A stretch of 64,000 nucleotides of DNA from Micromonospora sp. WMMD812 (lineage in GTDB: Bacteria; Actinomycetota; Actinomycetes; Mycobacteriales; Micromonosporaceae): contig NZ_CP114904.1 of NCBI RefSeq assembly GCF_027497215.1, positions 2,502,001-2,566,000 on the forward strand, in the 5' to 3' direction. The translations under genes and the position numbers were made by a program. Positions 41,298-49,880 of the stretch are shown here, piece by piece. The notes beneath the pieces were generated by a model, which was not told where the DNA came from, made no database searches, and was given only the letters and a program-made list of their open reading frames with translations. Numbering within the stretch: position 1 is the first letter of the stretch; the number at the start of each line of letters is the position of its first letter.

Positions 41298-42620
41298 GTG
41301 ACCGCACCTGACCCCGGCGCGGACGATCGCGCCGTCCAACCGCGCCGCGGACTCCGGCCGGTCACCGAACAGACCCGGGTCACCACCGCGGAACTCTTCT
41401 TCGACCTGGTCTTCGTCTTCGCGTTCATCCAGGTCACCACGCTGATGACCACGGAGGCCTCTGGCCTCGGCGTACTGCACGGGCTGCTGGTGCTGACCAT
41501 GATGTGGTGGTCCTGGTCGCTCTTCGCGTGGCTGGGCAACCGGGTCCGGGCCAACTACGGGCTGTCGCGGTTCGTGCTGCTGGCCGTGACGCCGGTGATG
41601 TTCACCCTGGCGGTCAACACCCGGGAGGCGTTCACCGACGAGCCCGGCGGGCTGTACTCGCCGCTGTTCTTCGTCGCCAGCTTCGTGACGTTGCGCGTGC
41701 TCTACCTGGCGCTGCGGTGGTACGCCTCGCCGGCGCTGCGCGGCCGGGACCGGATCGCGCTCGTCGCGCCGATGCTGGCCTCCGCCCTCCTGCTGCTGGC
41801 GGCGGCCCTGCTCCCCCGGTCCGGCCTCGGGGAACGGACCATGCAGGTCGGCCAGGTCGTGCTCTGGGTGGTCGCGGTGGCGGTGGACTACGGCGTCGGA
41901 CTGGCCGTACGGGTCTCCGAGCGAGCGGTCTTCTCCGCTCGGCACTGGGCGGAACGGCACAACCTGATCGTCATCGTGGCGCTCGGCGAGGTGCTGGTGG
42001 CGGTCGGCATCGCGGGAGCGGACCTGCACAACACCCCCGGCCTGATCCTGACCTCGGCGCTGGCCGTCGTGGTCGCCGGCGCGCTGGAGTGGATCTACTT
42101 CGACCTCTCCGCCCTCTCCGGCGAACACGCGTTGCACGAGGCCGGCCCGGCACGCCGAGTGGCCCTCGCCCGGGACGGCTACAGCTACCTGCACCTGCCG
42201 ATGATCGCCGGGATCATCCTGCTGGCCCTCGGCCTGAAGCACACCCCGTCGCTGGTCGTCGCCGCGCCCACCTTCTGGCGGGGCGACCCGCTCGACCCGC
42301 TGGGCCGATACGCGATGTACGGCGGAGTCGCGCTGTTCCTGGTGGCGCACGCGGCCTTCCAGTGGCGGCTCAGCCGCCTGGTGCGGGCGCTCGTCTGGCC
42401 CCGACTCGTCGCGGCGGCGGTCCTGCTCGCGATGTTGCCCGTCACCGGCCGGATCTCGGCCACCCGGGCGCTGCTGTGGCTGACGGTCATCTGCGTCGTC
42501 ACCGCGGTGGTCGAGTTCGTGGTCAGCCGTGGGCAGCGGCGTCGGCTTCGGCAGGCCCTCGCCGACGAGGCGGAGGGAACCTGCTCCGGCGACACCGGCC
42601 TGGGCGGGCCGGCCGGCTGA
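41298..42620 (+). CDS. ltrA: Low-temperature requirement A (LtrA) family membrane protein
   Basis: The 440-residue protein has the LtrA pattern: VTTAELFFDLVFVFAFIQVT is the N-terminal signature, about eleven TM segments follow, and WAERHNLIVIVALGEVLVAV is the second signature. The C-terminus is basic and cytoplasmic. LtrA was named from Listeria growth at low temperature; biochemical function is not established. Start GTG at 41298 with a weak SD; the first ~28 residues are hydrophilic. It is convergent with the TMEM175-like gene, 21 bp away. Confidence 0.85.
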   Translation: MTAPDPGADDRAVQPRRGLRPVTEQTRVTTAELFFDLVFVFAFIQVTTLMTTEASGLGVLHGLLVLTMMWWSWSLFAWLGNRVRANYGLSRFVLLAVTPVMFTLAVNTREAFTDEPGGLYSPLFFVASFVTLRVLYLALRWYASPALRGRDRIALVAPMLASALLLLAAALLPRSGLGERTMQVGQVVLWVVAVAVDYGVGLAVRVSERAVFSARHWAERHNLIVIVALGEVLVAVGIAGADLHNTPGLILTSALAVVVAGALEWIYFDLSALSGEHALHEAGPARRVALARDGYSYLHLPMIAGIILLALGLKHTPSLVVAAPTFWRGDPLDPLGRYAMYGGVALFLVAHAAFQWRLSRLVRALVWPRLVAAAVLLAMLPVTGRISATRALLWLTVICVVTAVVEFVVSRGQRRRLRQALADEAEGTCSGDTGLGGPAG

Positions 42621-42641
42621 CCGATGGAGGGGGTGCCTGGG

Positions 42642-43283
42642 CTACTCCGGCTCCTCGACGAGGAGGTCGCCGCGCCAGATCGGCAGCCAGAAGATCGGGA
42701 CGAGCGCGGCGAAGACCGCCAGCCCCACCGCCGGAACGAGGGCGCCGACCAGGGTTCCGGCCAGGGTGACCACCGGGGCGAGCCAGAACCGTCGACTGAG
42801 CTTCCGGGCGCCGGCCGCGTCGATCGTCGATCCCAACCGCCGGTGGTGGTACCGCGCGTACTCCCAGAGCAGGTTGAAGAGGAGCGTGCCGACGCCGACC
42901 GCGGCGCCGTAGAAGATCACCGCCACGCTCTCGCCCTCGTCGTCGCGGAACGCCGCCGCCAGCACGGAGGCCGCGAAGGGGAAGAAGGCCACCGCCATCA
43001 GCAGCATGGTGTTCAGGAAGAGCAGCGCCCGCCCGACGGGACGGATGTGGTTGAAGATCACATGGTGGTTGACCCAGACCTGCCCGATGAACAGGAAGGT
43101 CACGGCATAGGCCGTGTAGGACGGCCAGAGGTCGAGCAGGCCCTGGAACAGGTGCCGGGTGTCCTCCGGTGGGCTGATCTCCAGCACGAGCAGGGTGATC
43201 GAGATGGCGAAGACGGCGTCGCTGAAGCCGATGACGCGGATCCGCTCCGGCCCCGGCCGCTCGCCTCGGTCTCTGTCCGTCAC
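42642..43283 (-). CDS. TMEM175/DUF1211-family membrane protein (potassium-channel-like)
   Basis: A 213-residue protein with an N-terminal RIRVIGFSDAVFAISITLLV, the RxxxFSD signature of bacterial TMEM175-like K+ channels. Five further hydrophobic segments follow (FLFIGQVWVNHHVIFNHIRP, LLFLNTMLLMAVAFFPFAAS and others). One six-TM unit is normal for the prokaryotic type, which forms tetramers. The start is GTG at 43283 with GGGAGG upstream; GTG 43355 is possible. It is divergent from tetR. Confidence 0.85.
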   Translation of the reverse strand: MTDRDRGERPGPERIRVIGFSDAVFAISITLLVLEISPPEDTRHLFQGLLDLWPSYTAYAVTFLFIGQVWVNHHVIFNHIRPVGRALLFLNTMLLMAVAFFPFAASVLAAAFRDDEGESVAVIFYGAAVGVGTLLFNLLWEYARYHHRRLGSTIDAAGARKLSRRFWLAPVVTLAGTLVGALVPAVGLAVFAALVPIFWLPIWRGDLLVEEPE

Positions 43284-43387
43284 CGACCCGTCCGCCTCCC
43301 GCCCCGGTCCCGACACGTCGGTGGGACAACGACCGTCCCGGCGTCGGGTGACCACGCCGTTAGCCTGCTCACTTCAGGGCCTGAAAC

Positions 43388-43418
43388 TTTGCACGGCCTG
43401 CAAGATCGCTCCTAGAGT
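43388..43418 (+). promoter_or_regulatory. tetR promoter with inverted-repeat operator
   Basis: TTGCAC (43389-43394), an 18-bp spacer and TAGAGT (43413-43418) lie 6 nt before the GTG, giving a leaderless promoter. TTGCA-N5-TGCAA (43389-43403) overlaps the -35 box and is a likely autoregulatory operator. Confidence 0.55.
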
Positions 43419-43424
43419 GGCGCG

Positions 43425-44060
43425 GTGACCGTCGGCAGCGCCTCTCCCGCCACGGCCGGCCGACGGGATCGCAAGAAGCAGCAGACCCACCGCGCGCTGG
43501 CCACCGCCGCGCTGCGCCTGGTCGCCGAGCGCGGTCTCGAGCACGTGACGGTGGAGGAGATCAGCGCGGCCGCGGACGTCTCGTCCCGCACGTTCTTCAA
43601 CTACTTCCCCAGCAAGGACGACGCCCTCATCGGTGACCATGCCCTCGACAGCGCCCGGTTCGTGGCGCGCTTCGCCGAGGTGCCCCCGGAGGTGCCCGCC
43701 CTCGCGGCGATCCGCGCGGCCCTCGGCGAGGTGATCGAGGAGATGCAGGCAGACCGCGAGCTGTGGCTGCTGCGGATGGTCGTGATCTCGCGGAATCCCG
43801 CCCTGCTGCCGCGCCTGGCCGCGGTCGGCGCCGAGACGGAACGCGCGATGACCGAGGTCGTCGCCGCCCGGGTCGGCGTACCGGCGGACCACGGCTTCCC
43901 GCCCCTGCTCACCACCGTCAGCGGCGCCGCGTTCCGCACCGCCATGCTCCGCTGGGCCGCCGCCGGCGGCGCCCGGTCCCTCGCCGACCTGGTCGACGAG
44001 GCCTTCGACACGCTCGCCGCCGGCCTGCCGGATCCCGATCGCACCCGCACGACGAGTTAA
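43425..44060 (+). CDS. TetR-family transcriptional regulator
   Basis: A 211-residue regulator. The helix-turn-helix is in residues ~20-66: THRALATAALRLVAERGLEH, VTVEEISAAADVSSRTFFNY and FPSKDDALIGDH. The C-terminal ligand/dimer domain is helical, without a recognisable ligand motif. It is 8 bp upstream of a DHA2 efflux gene and probably represses it and itself through the inverted repeat in its promoter. Start GTG at 43425, leaderless. Confidence 0.92.
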   Translation: MTVGSASPATAGRRDRKKQQTHRALATAALRLVAERGLEHVTVEEISAAADVSSRTFFNYFPSKDDALIGDHALDSARFVARFAEVPPEVPALAAIRAALGEVIEEMQADRELWLLRMVVISRNPALLPRLAAVGAETERAMTEVVAARVGVPADHGFPPLLTTVSGAAFRTAMLRWAAAGGARSLADLVDEAFDTLAAGLPDPDRTRTTS

Positions 44061-44068
44061 GGAAACCG

Positions 44069-45664
44069 ATGTCCGCACCCACCGTGCCCGCCGACGCCGC
44101 CGCCGCCGAGGCCGGCCCGGCCCGCATGTCCCGCCGGGAGGTCCTGCAGGCCCTCTCCGGCCTCATGGTCGGCATGTTCGTGTCGATCCTCGCCTCCACC
44201 GTCGTGGCGAACGCGCTGCCGCGCATCATCGCCGACCTGAACGGCAGCCAGACCGTCTACACCTGGATCGTCACCACCGAACTGCTGGCCATGACGGCGA
44301 CCGTGCCGCTGTGGGGCAAGATGGCCGACCTCTACAGCAAGAAGTTGCTCATCCAGTCGTCCCTGGCGCTGTTCGTGGCCGGCTCGCTCATCGCCGGTTT
44401 CACCCCGAACGTCGAGGTGCTGCTGCTCAGCCGGATCGTGCAGGGTGTCGGGGCCGGCGGTATGACCGCCCTCGCCACCATCGTCATGGCCGCCATGATC
44501 CCGCCGCGCGAGCTCGGCCGGTACGCCGGCATCTTCGGCGCCGTCTTCGGCGTCGGCACGATCGCCGGGCCACTCATCGGCGGGGTCCTGGTCGACACCT
44601 CCTGGCTCGGCTGGCGCTGGTGCTTCCTGATCGGCGTCCCGTTCTCGATCCTGTCGATCGTCCTGCTCCAGCGGACGCTGCACCTGCCCGTCGTCCGCCG
44701 CGAGGTCCGGATCGACTGGCTCGGCGCCGCTCTGATCACGACCGGCGTCTCCGTGCTGCTGGTCTGGTCCTCGCTGGCCGGCAGCAAGTTCGCCTGGGCG
44801 TCCGGCTGGACCGCCCTGATGGTCGCCGGCGGCGTCGCGTTGCTGGCGGTGGCGGTGTTCGTCGAGTCCCGGGCCGCCGAGCCGATCATCCCGCTGGACA
44901 TCTTCCGCAACCGGACGGTGTCGCTGGCGACCGTCGCCAGCGTCCTGGTCGGCGTGGCGATGTTCGGCGGCACCGTCTTCCTGTCGCAGTACTTCCAGAT
45001 CTCCCTCGGCAAGTCGCCGACCGTGGCCGGTCTGATGAGCCTGCCGATGATCTTCGGGTTGCTCGTGTCGTCGACGGTCGCCGGGCAGCTCATCACGAAG
45101 TACGGCCGCTGGAAGATGTTCCTGGTCGCCGGCGGCGCGATCATGACGGTCGGCATGGTCCTGCTCGGCACCATCGGCGCCGGCACCAGCGTTGTCCTCC
45201 TGTCGGTCTACATGGCCGTGCTCGGCATCGGCGTCGGCATGCTCATGCAGAACCTGGTGCTCGCCGCGCAGAACGACGTGCCGGCCCACGAGCTCGGCGC
45301 GACCACCTCGGCGCTGACGTTCTTCCGCAGCATGGGCGGCGCGATCGGCGTCAGCGCGCTGGGCGCCGTCCTGGCCAACCGGGTCACCCACCTGACGATC
45401 GAGAAGCTCGGCCCGGCGGCGGCCGGCGGCGGCACGTCCGCCGAGGTCCCGGACCTGTCCACGCTGCCCGAGCCGGTGCTGCGCATCGTGCAGGACATCT
45501 ACGGCAGCGCCACCGCCGAACTGTTCCTGGTCGGCGCACCGCTGGCCCTGCTCGCGATGATCGTGGTCGTGTTCATCAAGGAGAAGCCGCTGCACACGCT
45601 CAGCGGCGACGAACGGCGGGCCCAGGAGGAGGCCGCGGCGCAGGCCGCCGGCGTCGCCCACTGA
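44069..45664 (+). CDS. DHA2-type MFS drug:H+ antiporter
   Basis: A 531-residue 14-TM transporter. VGMFVSILASTVVANALPRI is TM1 with the DHA2 motif D1-like sequence, LWGKMADLYSKK is motif A, LSRIVQGVGAGGMTALATIV motif B and GIFGAVFGVGTIAGPLIGGV motif C (antiporter signature). RSMGGAIGVSALGAVLANRV is the second-half motif. The start ATG at 44069 follows AAGGAAACC. It forms an operon with tetR and likely exports a toxic compound, which may also be the TetR ligand. A strong terminator follows. Confidence 0.92.
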   Translation: MSAPTVPADAAAAEAGPARMSRREVLQALSGLMVGMFVSILASTVVANALPRIIADLNGSQTVYTWIVTTELLAMTATVPLWGKMADLYSKKLLIQSSLALFVAGSLIAGFTPNVEVLLLSRIVQGVGAGGMTALATIVMAAMIPPRELGRYAGIFGAVFGVGTIAGPLIGGVLVDTSWLGWRWCFLIGVPFSILSIVLLQRTLHLPVVRREVRIDWLGAALITTGVSVLLVWSSLAGSKFAWASGWTALMVAGGVALLAVAVFVESRAAEPIIPLDIFRNRTVSLATVASVLVGVAMFGGTVFLSQYFQISLGKSPTVAGLMSLPMIFGLLVSSTVAGQLITKYGRWKMFLVAGGAIMTVGMVLLGTIGAGTSVVLLSVYMAVLGIGVGMLMQNLVLAAQNDVPAHELGATTSALTFFRSMGGAIGVSALGAVLANRVTHLTIEKLGPAAAGGGTSAEVPDLSTLPEPVLRIVQDIYGSATAELFLVGAPLALLAMIVVVFIKEKPLHTLSGDERRAQEEAAAQAAGVAH

Positions 45665-45678
45665 CGACCCGCTCCGAC

Positions 45679-45715
45679 GGGGTCCCGCAGCGCCGGCACC
45701 GCGCTGCGGGACCCC
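45679..45715 (+). terminator. Intrinsic terminator of tetR-MFS
   Basis: Perfect 15-bp stem (GGGGTCCCGCAGCGC / GCGCTGCGGGACCCC), 7-nt loop, then TTCGTCGTC; 15 bp past the stop. Confidence 0.8.
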
Positions 45716-45765
45716 TTCGTCGTCTCCGCGCCGGACGCCGCGCGCCACCGCGCTCGTCGCCGCGG

Positions 45766-45810
45766 GCGCTATGACTCAGAGTCATAAATGTGCCTCTGAG
45801 TCATAACGCT
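45766..45810 (+). repeat. 45-nt paired-palindrome element, copy B
   Basis: GCGCTATGACTCAGAGTCAT, then 11 nt, then CTGAGTCATAACGCT. It contains a perfect 17-bp palindrome TATGACTCAGAGTCATA. Copy A is at 18721-18765 on the other strand (40/45 identical). It lies in a 348-bp gap after the MFS terminator, about 200 bp ahead of a small gene. No other function is visible in that gap. Confidence 0.65.
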
Positions 45811-46012
45811 CGGCGAAGAGCCGGCTCCGTCGGGGCCGGCAAGTCCGCCGGATGGGATCGAGGCGGTCCTGGCGACCAACTGCGCCGACCTAGGCTCAAG
45901 GCAGCCGCTGTTCGGGCAGAGGGACCCGGGCGTGACGCCCAAGCCCACGGCGACGGGTCGGGGGACGCCACCGACCCTCCACTCCCCGCCTTCGTCGAAA
46001 GGAGCCGTCGTC

Positions 46013-46216
46013 GTGCAGATTCTCTGGTCCGCCACACCACCGGCACCGCCGTCTCGCACGCCCGGCCGCGCGATCCCCGTCCGCAAGCTGTCCCTGCTCA
46101 GCGTGGCGGTCGCGGTCGGACTGGCCGCTCACCACGATCCCGAGCTGACCAGCCAGGTCCTCCTCGGGCTGGTCACCTTCACCGCCCTGGACCGGCTGGA
46201 CGCCTCGATCCGCTGA
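46013..46216 (+). CDS. Small membrane-associated hypothetical protein
   Basis: A 67-residue product: a basic, Pro-rich N-terminus (TPPAPPSRTPGRAIPVRKLS), a possible TM (LLSVAVAVGLAAHH) and a helical end (QVLLGLVTFTALDRLDASIR). GTG at 46013 is 8 nt after GAAAGGAG. An ATG-less extension upstream to 45932 is less likely. Function unknown. A terminator follows at once. Confidence 0.6.
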   Translation: MQILWSATPPAPPSRTPGRAIPVRKLSLLSVAVAVGLAAHHDPELTSQVLLGLVTFTALDRLDASIR

Positions 46217-46222
46217 ACCGTC

Positions 46223-46250
46223 GGCCCGGACGGCACGGCCCGTCCGGGCC
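46223..46250 (+). terminator. Terminator after the small membrane protein gene
   Basis: 11-bp perfect stem GGCCCGGACGG / CCGTCCGGGCC with a 6-nt loop, followed by TTCC. Confidence 0.65.
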
Positions 46251-46541
46251 TTCCACCCGCCCGCCGCCTCCGGCGCCGCCGCCGGACATCCGTCCGCGCC
46301 CGACATCCGCCCGCACGGCAGTCGAGGTCGTCACCGACGATCTGTCCTTCGGCGGTCCACGCCGCGACCAGGGACGCCGCCCCTACGAGCGGTCGAGAGT
46401 TGGATACCCGTGGAGATCGGGCCCGCCGCACCGGCCAACGCGACTTCACCGCCCGGGCGGTGGAACAGCCCGACGTCGACGAGGACTGGTCGAAGCTGCG
46501 TCGTCACCGTTGCCTACCGTGCCGCCTCCGGCGGCGCCACG
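46251..46541. other. 291-bp gap between convergent genes
   Basis: No well-supported gene. A 64-codon frame starting TTG at 46400 runs to 46594 and overlaps the 3' end of the anti-sigma-like gene, but it lacks an SD and its third codon positions are less G/C than real genes here. Confidence 0.4.
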
Positions 46542-46985
46542 TCACCCACGTGGATCGGATGTCACGCCCGGAGTGGCTGCGGCGCTCAAGGTGACGACGG
46601 TACCGGTAGCGGAGGTGTGGAAGGTGACGTCGTCGCAGAGCTGCTGCACCAGCCAGAGCCCGCGCCCGCCCAACGTCTCCGGGGACGGCAGCTGGGGCGA
46701 GACGTGATCGGGGATGCCACCGCCCTGGTCGTGGACCGCGACCACGACCCGGTCCGGCCCGGACGTGACCGTCACGTCGGCGCTGCCTCCGCCGTGCTGG
46801 ATCGCGTTGATCACGGCCTCGTTCACCGCGATGGTGAACTGTTCGGCGTGGTCGGGCGCCAGGCCGGCGCTGAGGGCCGCGTCGGTCACCCGGTGCCGGA
46901 CCGCGGCGACCTCGGGCGCCGTGACACCGCGCACCGTCGCCGCAGCCGGATGTGTCTCCGGCTGGTCGGCTGAAGTCACATCCAC
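46542..46985 (-). CDS. RsbW/SpoIIAB-like ATP-binding anti-sigma kinase
   Basis: A 147-residue GHKL protein: FTIAVNEAVINAIQHGGGSA is the N box with the ATP-binding Asn, VAVHDQGGGIPDHV the G1 box and LGGRGLWLVQQLCDDVTFHT the G2 box. This is the HATPase_c_2 type that sequesters sigma factors or phosphorylates STAS antagonists. GTG at 46985 fits GGTGAGGAC; the frame can extend to GTG 47036. It is divergent from a STAS gene, and a PP2C phosphatase gene follows that, so the three form a partner-switching set. No sigma factor of the SigB/SigF type is in this window. Confidence 0.85.
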   Translation of the reverse strand: MDVTSADQPETHPAAATVRGVTAPEVAAVRHRVTDAALSAGLAPDHAEQFTIAVNEAVINAIQHGGGSADVTVTSGPDRVVVAVHDQGGGIPDHVSPQLPSPETLGGRGLWLVQQLCDDVTFHTSATGTVVTLSAAATPGVTSDPRG

Positions 46986-47109
46986 AACGTCCTCACCGCC
47001 GGAGCCTAGCCGCCACCGCCCGTCGGCGCCCGACACGCCGCGACAGCCGGTGCCTCACTATAAAGTCAGCAGGTCCGTCGGGTCCCGGGACGTGAGAGGA
47101 GGAGTTCGC

Positions 47110-47430
47110 ATGGCACTGTCGCTGTCCAGCCGCCGGGTGGCCGACGCCGTCACCGTCAGCGCGCAGGGGGAGGTCGACCTTCCCACCGCCGACGACCTGG
47201 AGCGGGAGATCGCGGCAGCCGTCGGCAGCGACGCCACCGCGATCCTCGTCGATCTCGGCGGGGTGACGTTCCTGGACTCCGCCGGGATCAACGTCCTGCT
47301 CAAAGGCCGGCGACTCGCCGACCAGCACGGCAAGTCCTACCGTGTCGCGGGCGCCCAGGGTATGGTCCGTCAACTCCTCCGGATGACCGGGGTGTGGGAG
47401 CATCTCTCCACCCCGCCCGCCGGCGGGTAG
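47110..47430 (+). CDS. STAS-domain anti-sigma factor antagonist
   Basis: A 106-residue STAS protein: VTVSAQGEVDLPTADDLERE, then ILVDLGGVTFLDSAGINVLL with the phosphorylatable Ser in LDSAG, and KSYRVAGAQGMVRQLLRMTG. It is the typical partner of an RsbW-like kinase, releasing it when unphosphorylated. The ATG at 47110 follows GAGGAGGAG. It precedes the PP2C gene by 82 bp. Confidence 0.9.
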   Translation: MALSLSSRRVADAVTVSAQGEVDLPTADDLEREIAAAVGSDATAILVDLGGVTFLDSAGINVLLKGRRLADQHGKSYRVAGAQGMVRQLLRMTGVWEHLSTPPAGG

Positions 47431-47512
47431 TCGCGTTGCGGCGGATGCGGGCCCCGTCCGGCCGGGTGGCCGTCGGCGTCGGCCCGGGCCCCTCCCGGCG
47501 GTCGAGGATGCG

Positions 47513-48748
47513 ATGGTGATGAGCGGCGAGGTCTCACGAGCCGGCAGCGAGGAGAAGCTCCGTCGGCTACAGACCGTGACAGACGCCGCACTGTCCCACC
47601 TCGGCCTGGAGGATCTGCTCGACGAGCTCCTGGAGCGGACCCGCGACCTGCTGCGGGCCGACACGGCCGCGATCCTGCTCCTCGACGGCAACGGCACCGA
47701 ACTGGTGGCCACCGCGGCGAGTGGGCTCGAGCAGGAGGTTCGGCAGGGCGTGCGGCTGCCCGTCGGCCGCGGTTTCGCCGGCTCCGTCGCCGCCCGGGGC
47801 GAGCCGGTCATGATCGAGCACGTGGATCACACGAACGTCATCAACCCGATCCTGCTGACCCACGGCGTGGCCTCCGTCCTCGGCGTGCCGATGCTCGACG
47901 GATCCCAGGTCATCGGGGTGCTGCACGTCGGGACGCTGACCCCGCGCCGGTTCACCACCGACGACGTCGAACTGCTCCGACTGGTCGCCGACCGGGCCAG
48001 CCTGGCCACCCGGGCGCGGCTGTCGCGGCTCGACCGCGCCGCCGCGGTGGCCCTGCAACGCAGCCTGCTTCCGGCCCGGCCGCAGGCGGTGCCCGGGCTG
48101 GACGTCGCCGCCCGCTACGTCCCGGGCACGGAGGTCGGCGTCGGCGGCGACTGGTACGACCTCTTCCCGCTGCCGTCGGGGCACGTCGGCATCGCCATCG
48201 GCGACGTCGCCGGCAACGGGCTGCGGGCCGCGGTGGTCATGGGACGCATCCGCAGCGCGCTGCGGGCGTACGCGCTGGAGACCGCGGACCCGGCCGACGT
48301 GCTCAGCCGCCTCGACCGCAAGGTGCAGCTCTTCGAACCGGACGTGATGGCCACCGCGCTCTACGCCGTGCTGGACCCGAGCCACCGCAGCCTCACCCTC
48401 TCCAGCGCCGGCCACCTGCCCCCGATCGTCGCGGCTCCGGGCGAACCGAGCCGGCTGATCACGGTCACCCCGGACCTCCCCTTGGGCGCCTACCGTGGCA
48501 CCGGCCGGCGCAGCACCCGCGCGTCCCTCGCCCCCGACAACTGCCTCTTCCTCTACACCGACGGGCTCGTCGAGCGGCGGAATCGCCCCCTCGACGAGGG
48601 CGTCGACCTCCTCCGCGCGGCGCTGACCTGCGCGTCGGCGGACATGATGTGCAGCACCGCGATGGCCGCGATGCTCACCGACGCGGCCGCCACCGACGAC
48701 GTGGCGGTGCTGGCCGTACGCCGCACGGGCCACCCGCCGGCGGAGTGA
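47513..48748 (+). CDS. GAF-PP2C (SpoIIE-type) phosphatase
   Basis: A 411-residue signal-responsive phosphatase. A GAF domain occupies ~20-165 (LLDELLERTRDLLRADTAAI, LPVGRGFAGSVAARGEPVMI, VLGVPMLDGSQVIGVLHVG). A PPM/SpoIIE domain follows at ~185-400 (LQRSLLPARPQAVPGLDVAA, VGGDWYDLFPL, IAIGDVAGNGLRAAVVMGR, LYTDGLVERR, TDDVAVLAVRR), with the metal-binding Asp residues in GGDWYD, GDVAGNG, YTDGL and DDVAV. It should dephosphorylate the upstream STAS protein. Start ATG at 47513, with a second ATG two codons later. Confidence 0.9.
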   Translation: MVMSGEVSRAGSEEKLRRLQTVTDAALSHLGLEDLLDELLERTRDLLRADTAAILLLDGNGTELVATAASGLEQEVRQGVRLPVGRGFAGSVAARGEPVMIEHVDHTNVINPILLTHGVASVLGVPMLDGSQVIGVLHVGTLTPRRFTTDDVELLRLVADRASLATRARLSRLDRAAAVALQRSLLPARPQAVPGLDVAARYVPGTEVGVGGDWYDLFPLPSGHVGIAIGDVAGNGLRAAVVMGRIRSALRAYALETADPADVLSRLDRKVQLFEPDVMATALYAVLDPSHRSLTLSSAGHLPPIVAAPGEPSRLITVTPDLPLGAYRGTGRRSTRASLAPDNCLFLYTDGLVERRNRPLDEGVDLLRAALTCASADMMCSTAMAAMLTDAAATDDVAVLAVRRTGHPPAE

Positions 48749-48862
48749 CCGGTCGTCCTTCGGGGCCGTCTGTCCGGATCGCCGCCGACCGGCCGCGCCG
48801 ATCGTTTGCCGGGGCGGCAGGCGGGTAGACGCCGCTATCCGTCGGAGAGAAAGGCCGCGAAG

Positions 48863-49264
48863 GTGGACAACAGCGAGTTCATCGGCTCGGTGGCGAAGCG
48901 CCTGCGCACCTCGCCCGAGCAGGCGACCGCCATCGCGCGCGCCACGCTCACCACGCTCGCCGAGCGGATCGAGAGCGGCGAGGCGAAGGACCTCGCCGCC
49001 CAACTCCCCGACGAGTTGCGGGGGTACGCGTCCGGACCGCCCGGCGAGACCGGCCGGTTCAGCTTCACCTCGTTCATCAACCAGGTGAGCGGGCGGGCGG
49101 AGGTCGACAGCTCGCAGGCCCGGGACGGGGTCCGCGCCGTGTTCGACACCCTTCGGGAGGCACTCCCGCCGGGCGCGTACGACGACATCGTCACCCAACT
49201 GCCGGCGGAGTTCTGGCAGCTCACCGACTCGGCGGGCCGGTACGACGGGCCTCGCGGGGACTGA
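48863..49264 (+). CDS. DUF2267 protein
   Basis: A 133-residue DUF2267 protein: two similar helical repeats, FIGSVAKRLRTSPEQATAIA and FINQVSGRAEVDSSQARDGV, each followed by a LxxLP-type end (LAAQLPDELRGY, IVTQLPAEFWQL). The family has no known biochemical role. GTG at 48863 follows AAAGG; GTG 48806 is the upstream in-frame alternative. It is convergent with the end of the Mce operon. Confidence 0.83.
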   Translation: MDNSEFIGSVAKRLRTSPEQATAIARATLTTLAERIESGEAKDLAAQLPDELRGYASGPPGETGRFSFTSFINQVSGRAEVDSSQARDGVRAVFDTLREALPPGAYDDIVTQLPAEFWQLTDSAGRYDGPRGD

Positions 49265-49336
49265 CCGGCCGCAGGTCACGTCGCAGCCGGCGGCCGACGG
49301 CCGGCCCGGTGCCCGGTCCCGGTCCGCCCGCGCCGT

Positions 49337-49864
49337 TCAGATGGCCGTGGCCTGGGAAACCTTCCACTCGCCGTCGACCGGCACCAGGGTCAGCACCACC
49401 CGGTTCTGGTCGACCTTCTCCCCCGCCGTGCTCACGTTGCGCCGGTACTGGTTGAGGTAGACGAGCAGCTCCACCCGGTCGGCCTCGGCGCTGACCACAC
49501 CGGTCGCGGAGACCTCGGCCAAAACCACGGCCTGCTGCTTGCCGGCCGTCTCCTTCAACGTCGCGGTCGTCTTGGCGTACTCCTCGGCGAAGCCGCCGGT
49601 GGCGAAGGTACGCCCGTTCGCGACGCTGTCGTCGAACGTCCGGTAGTCGTACGAGAAGATCGCCTTGGCGGCGGCCGGAGCGGTGGCGAGCGCCTCTCGC
49701 ACGGCGGCGTCGCGCTGGCCGGCGACGCGGTCGCCGTACCAGCCGAGGGCGGTGACGGCGGCCGCGAGCACCGTCGCGACGGCGAGCGCGGGCAGCAGCG
49801 GGATCCGGCGCCGCCGCCCGGGACGCGGGGCGCGGTCACGCCGGGAAAACGTCGGGGTACGCAT
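49337..49864 (-). CDS. Mce-associated membrane protein (last gene of the Mce operon)
   Basis: A 175-residue protein with a short basic cytoplasmic N-terminus, one TM (PLLPALAVATVLAAAVTALG) and an extracytoplasmic domain of the Mce-associated type (AAKAIFSYDYRTFDDSVANG, FAEEYAKTTATL, VVLTLVPVDGEWKVSQATAI). These proteins are thought to stabilise Mce complexes. SD GGAGGAGG precedes the ATG at 49864. It is 16 bp after the second Mce-associated gene. Confidence 0.83.
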   Translation of the reverse strand: MRTPTFSRRDRAPRPGRRRRIPLLPALAVATVLAAAVTALGWYGDRVAGQRDAAVREALATAPAAAKAIFSYDYRTFDDSVANGRTFATGGFAEEYAKTTATLKETAGKQQAVVLAEVSATGVVSAEADRVELLVYLNQYRRNVSTAGEKVDQNRVVLTLVPVDGEWKVSQATAI

Positions 49865-49880
49865 CAACGACCTCCTCCGG

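Noticed and set aside
44057..45748. A 563-codon minus-strand frame opposite the MFS gene
   Set aside because: Composition is that of an antisense shadow (Asp/Gly/Arg/His-rich) with no recognisable domain.
46400..46594. A 64-codon frame starting TTG
   Set aside because: No SD, weaker third-position G/C and overlap with the convergent anti-sigma-like gene.
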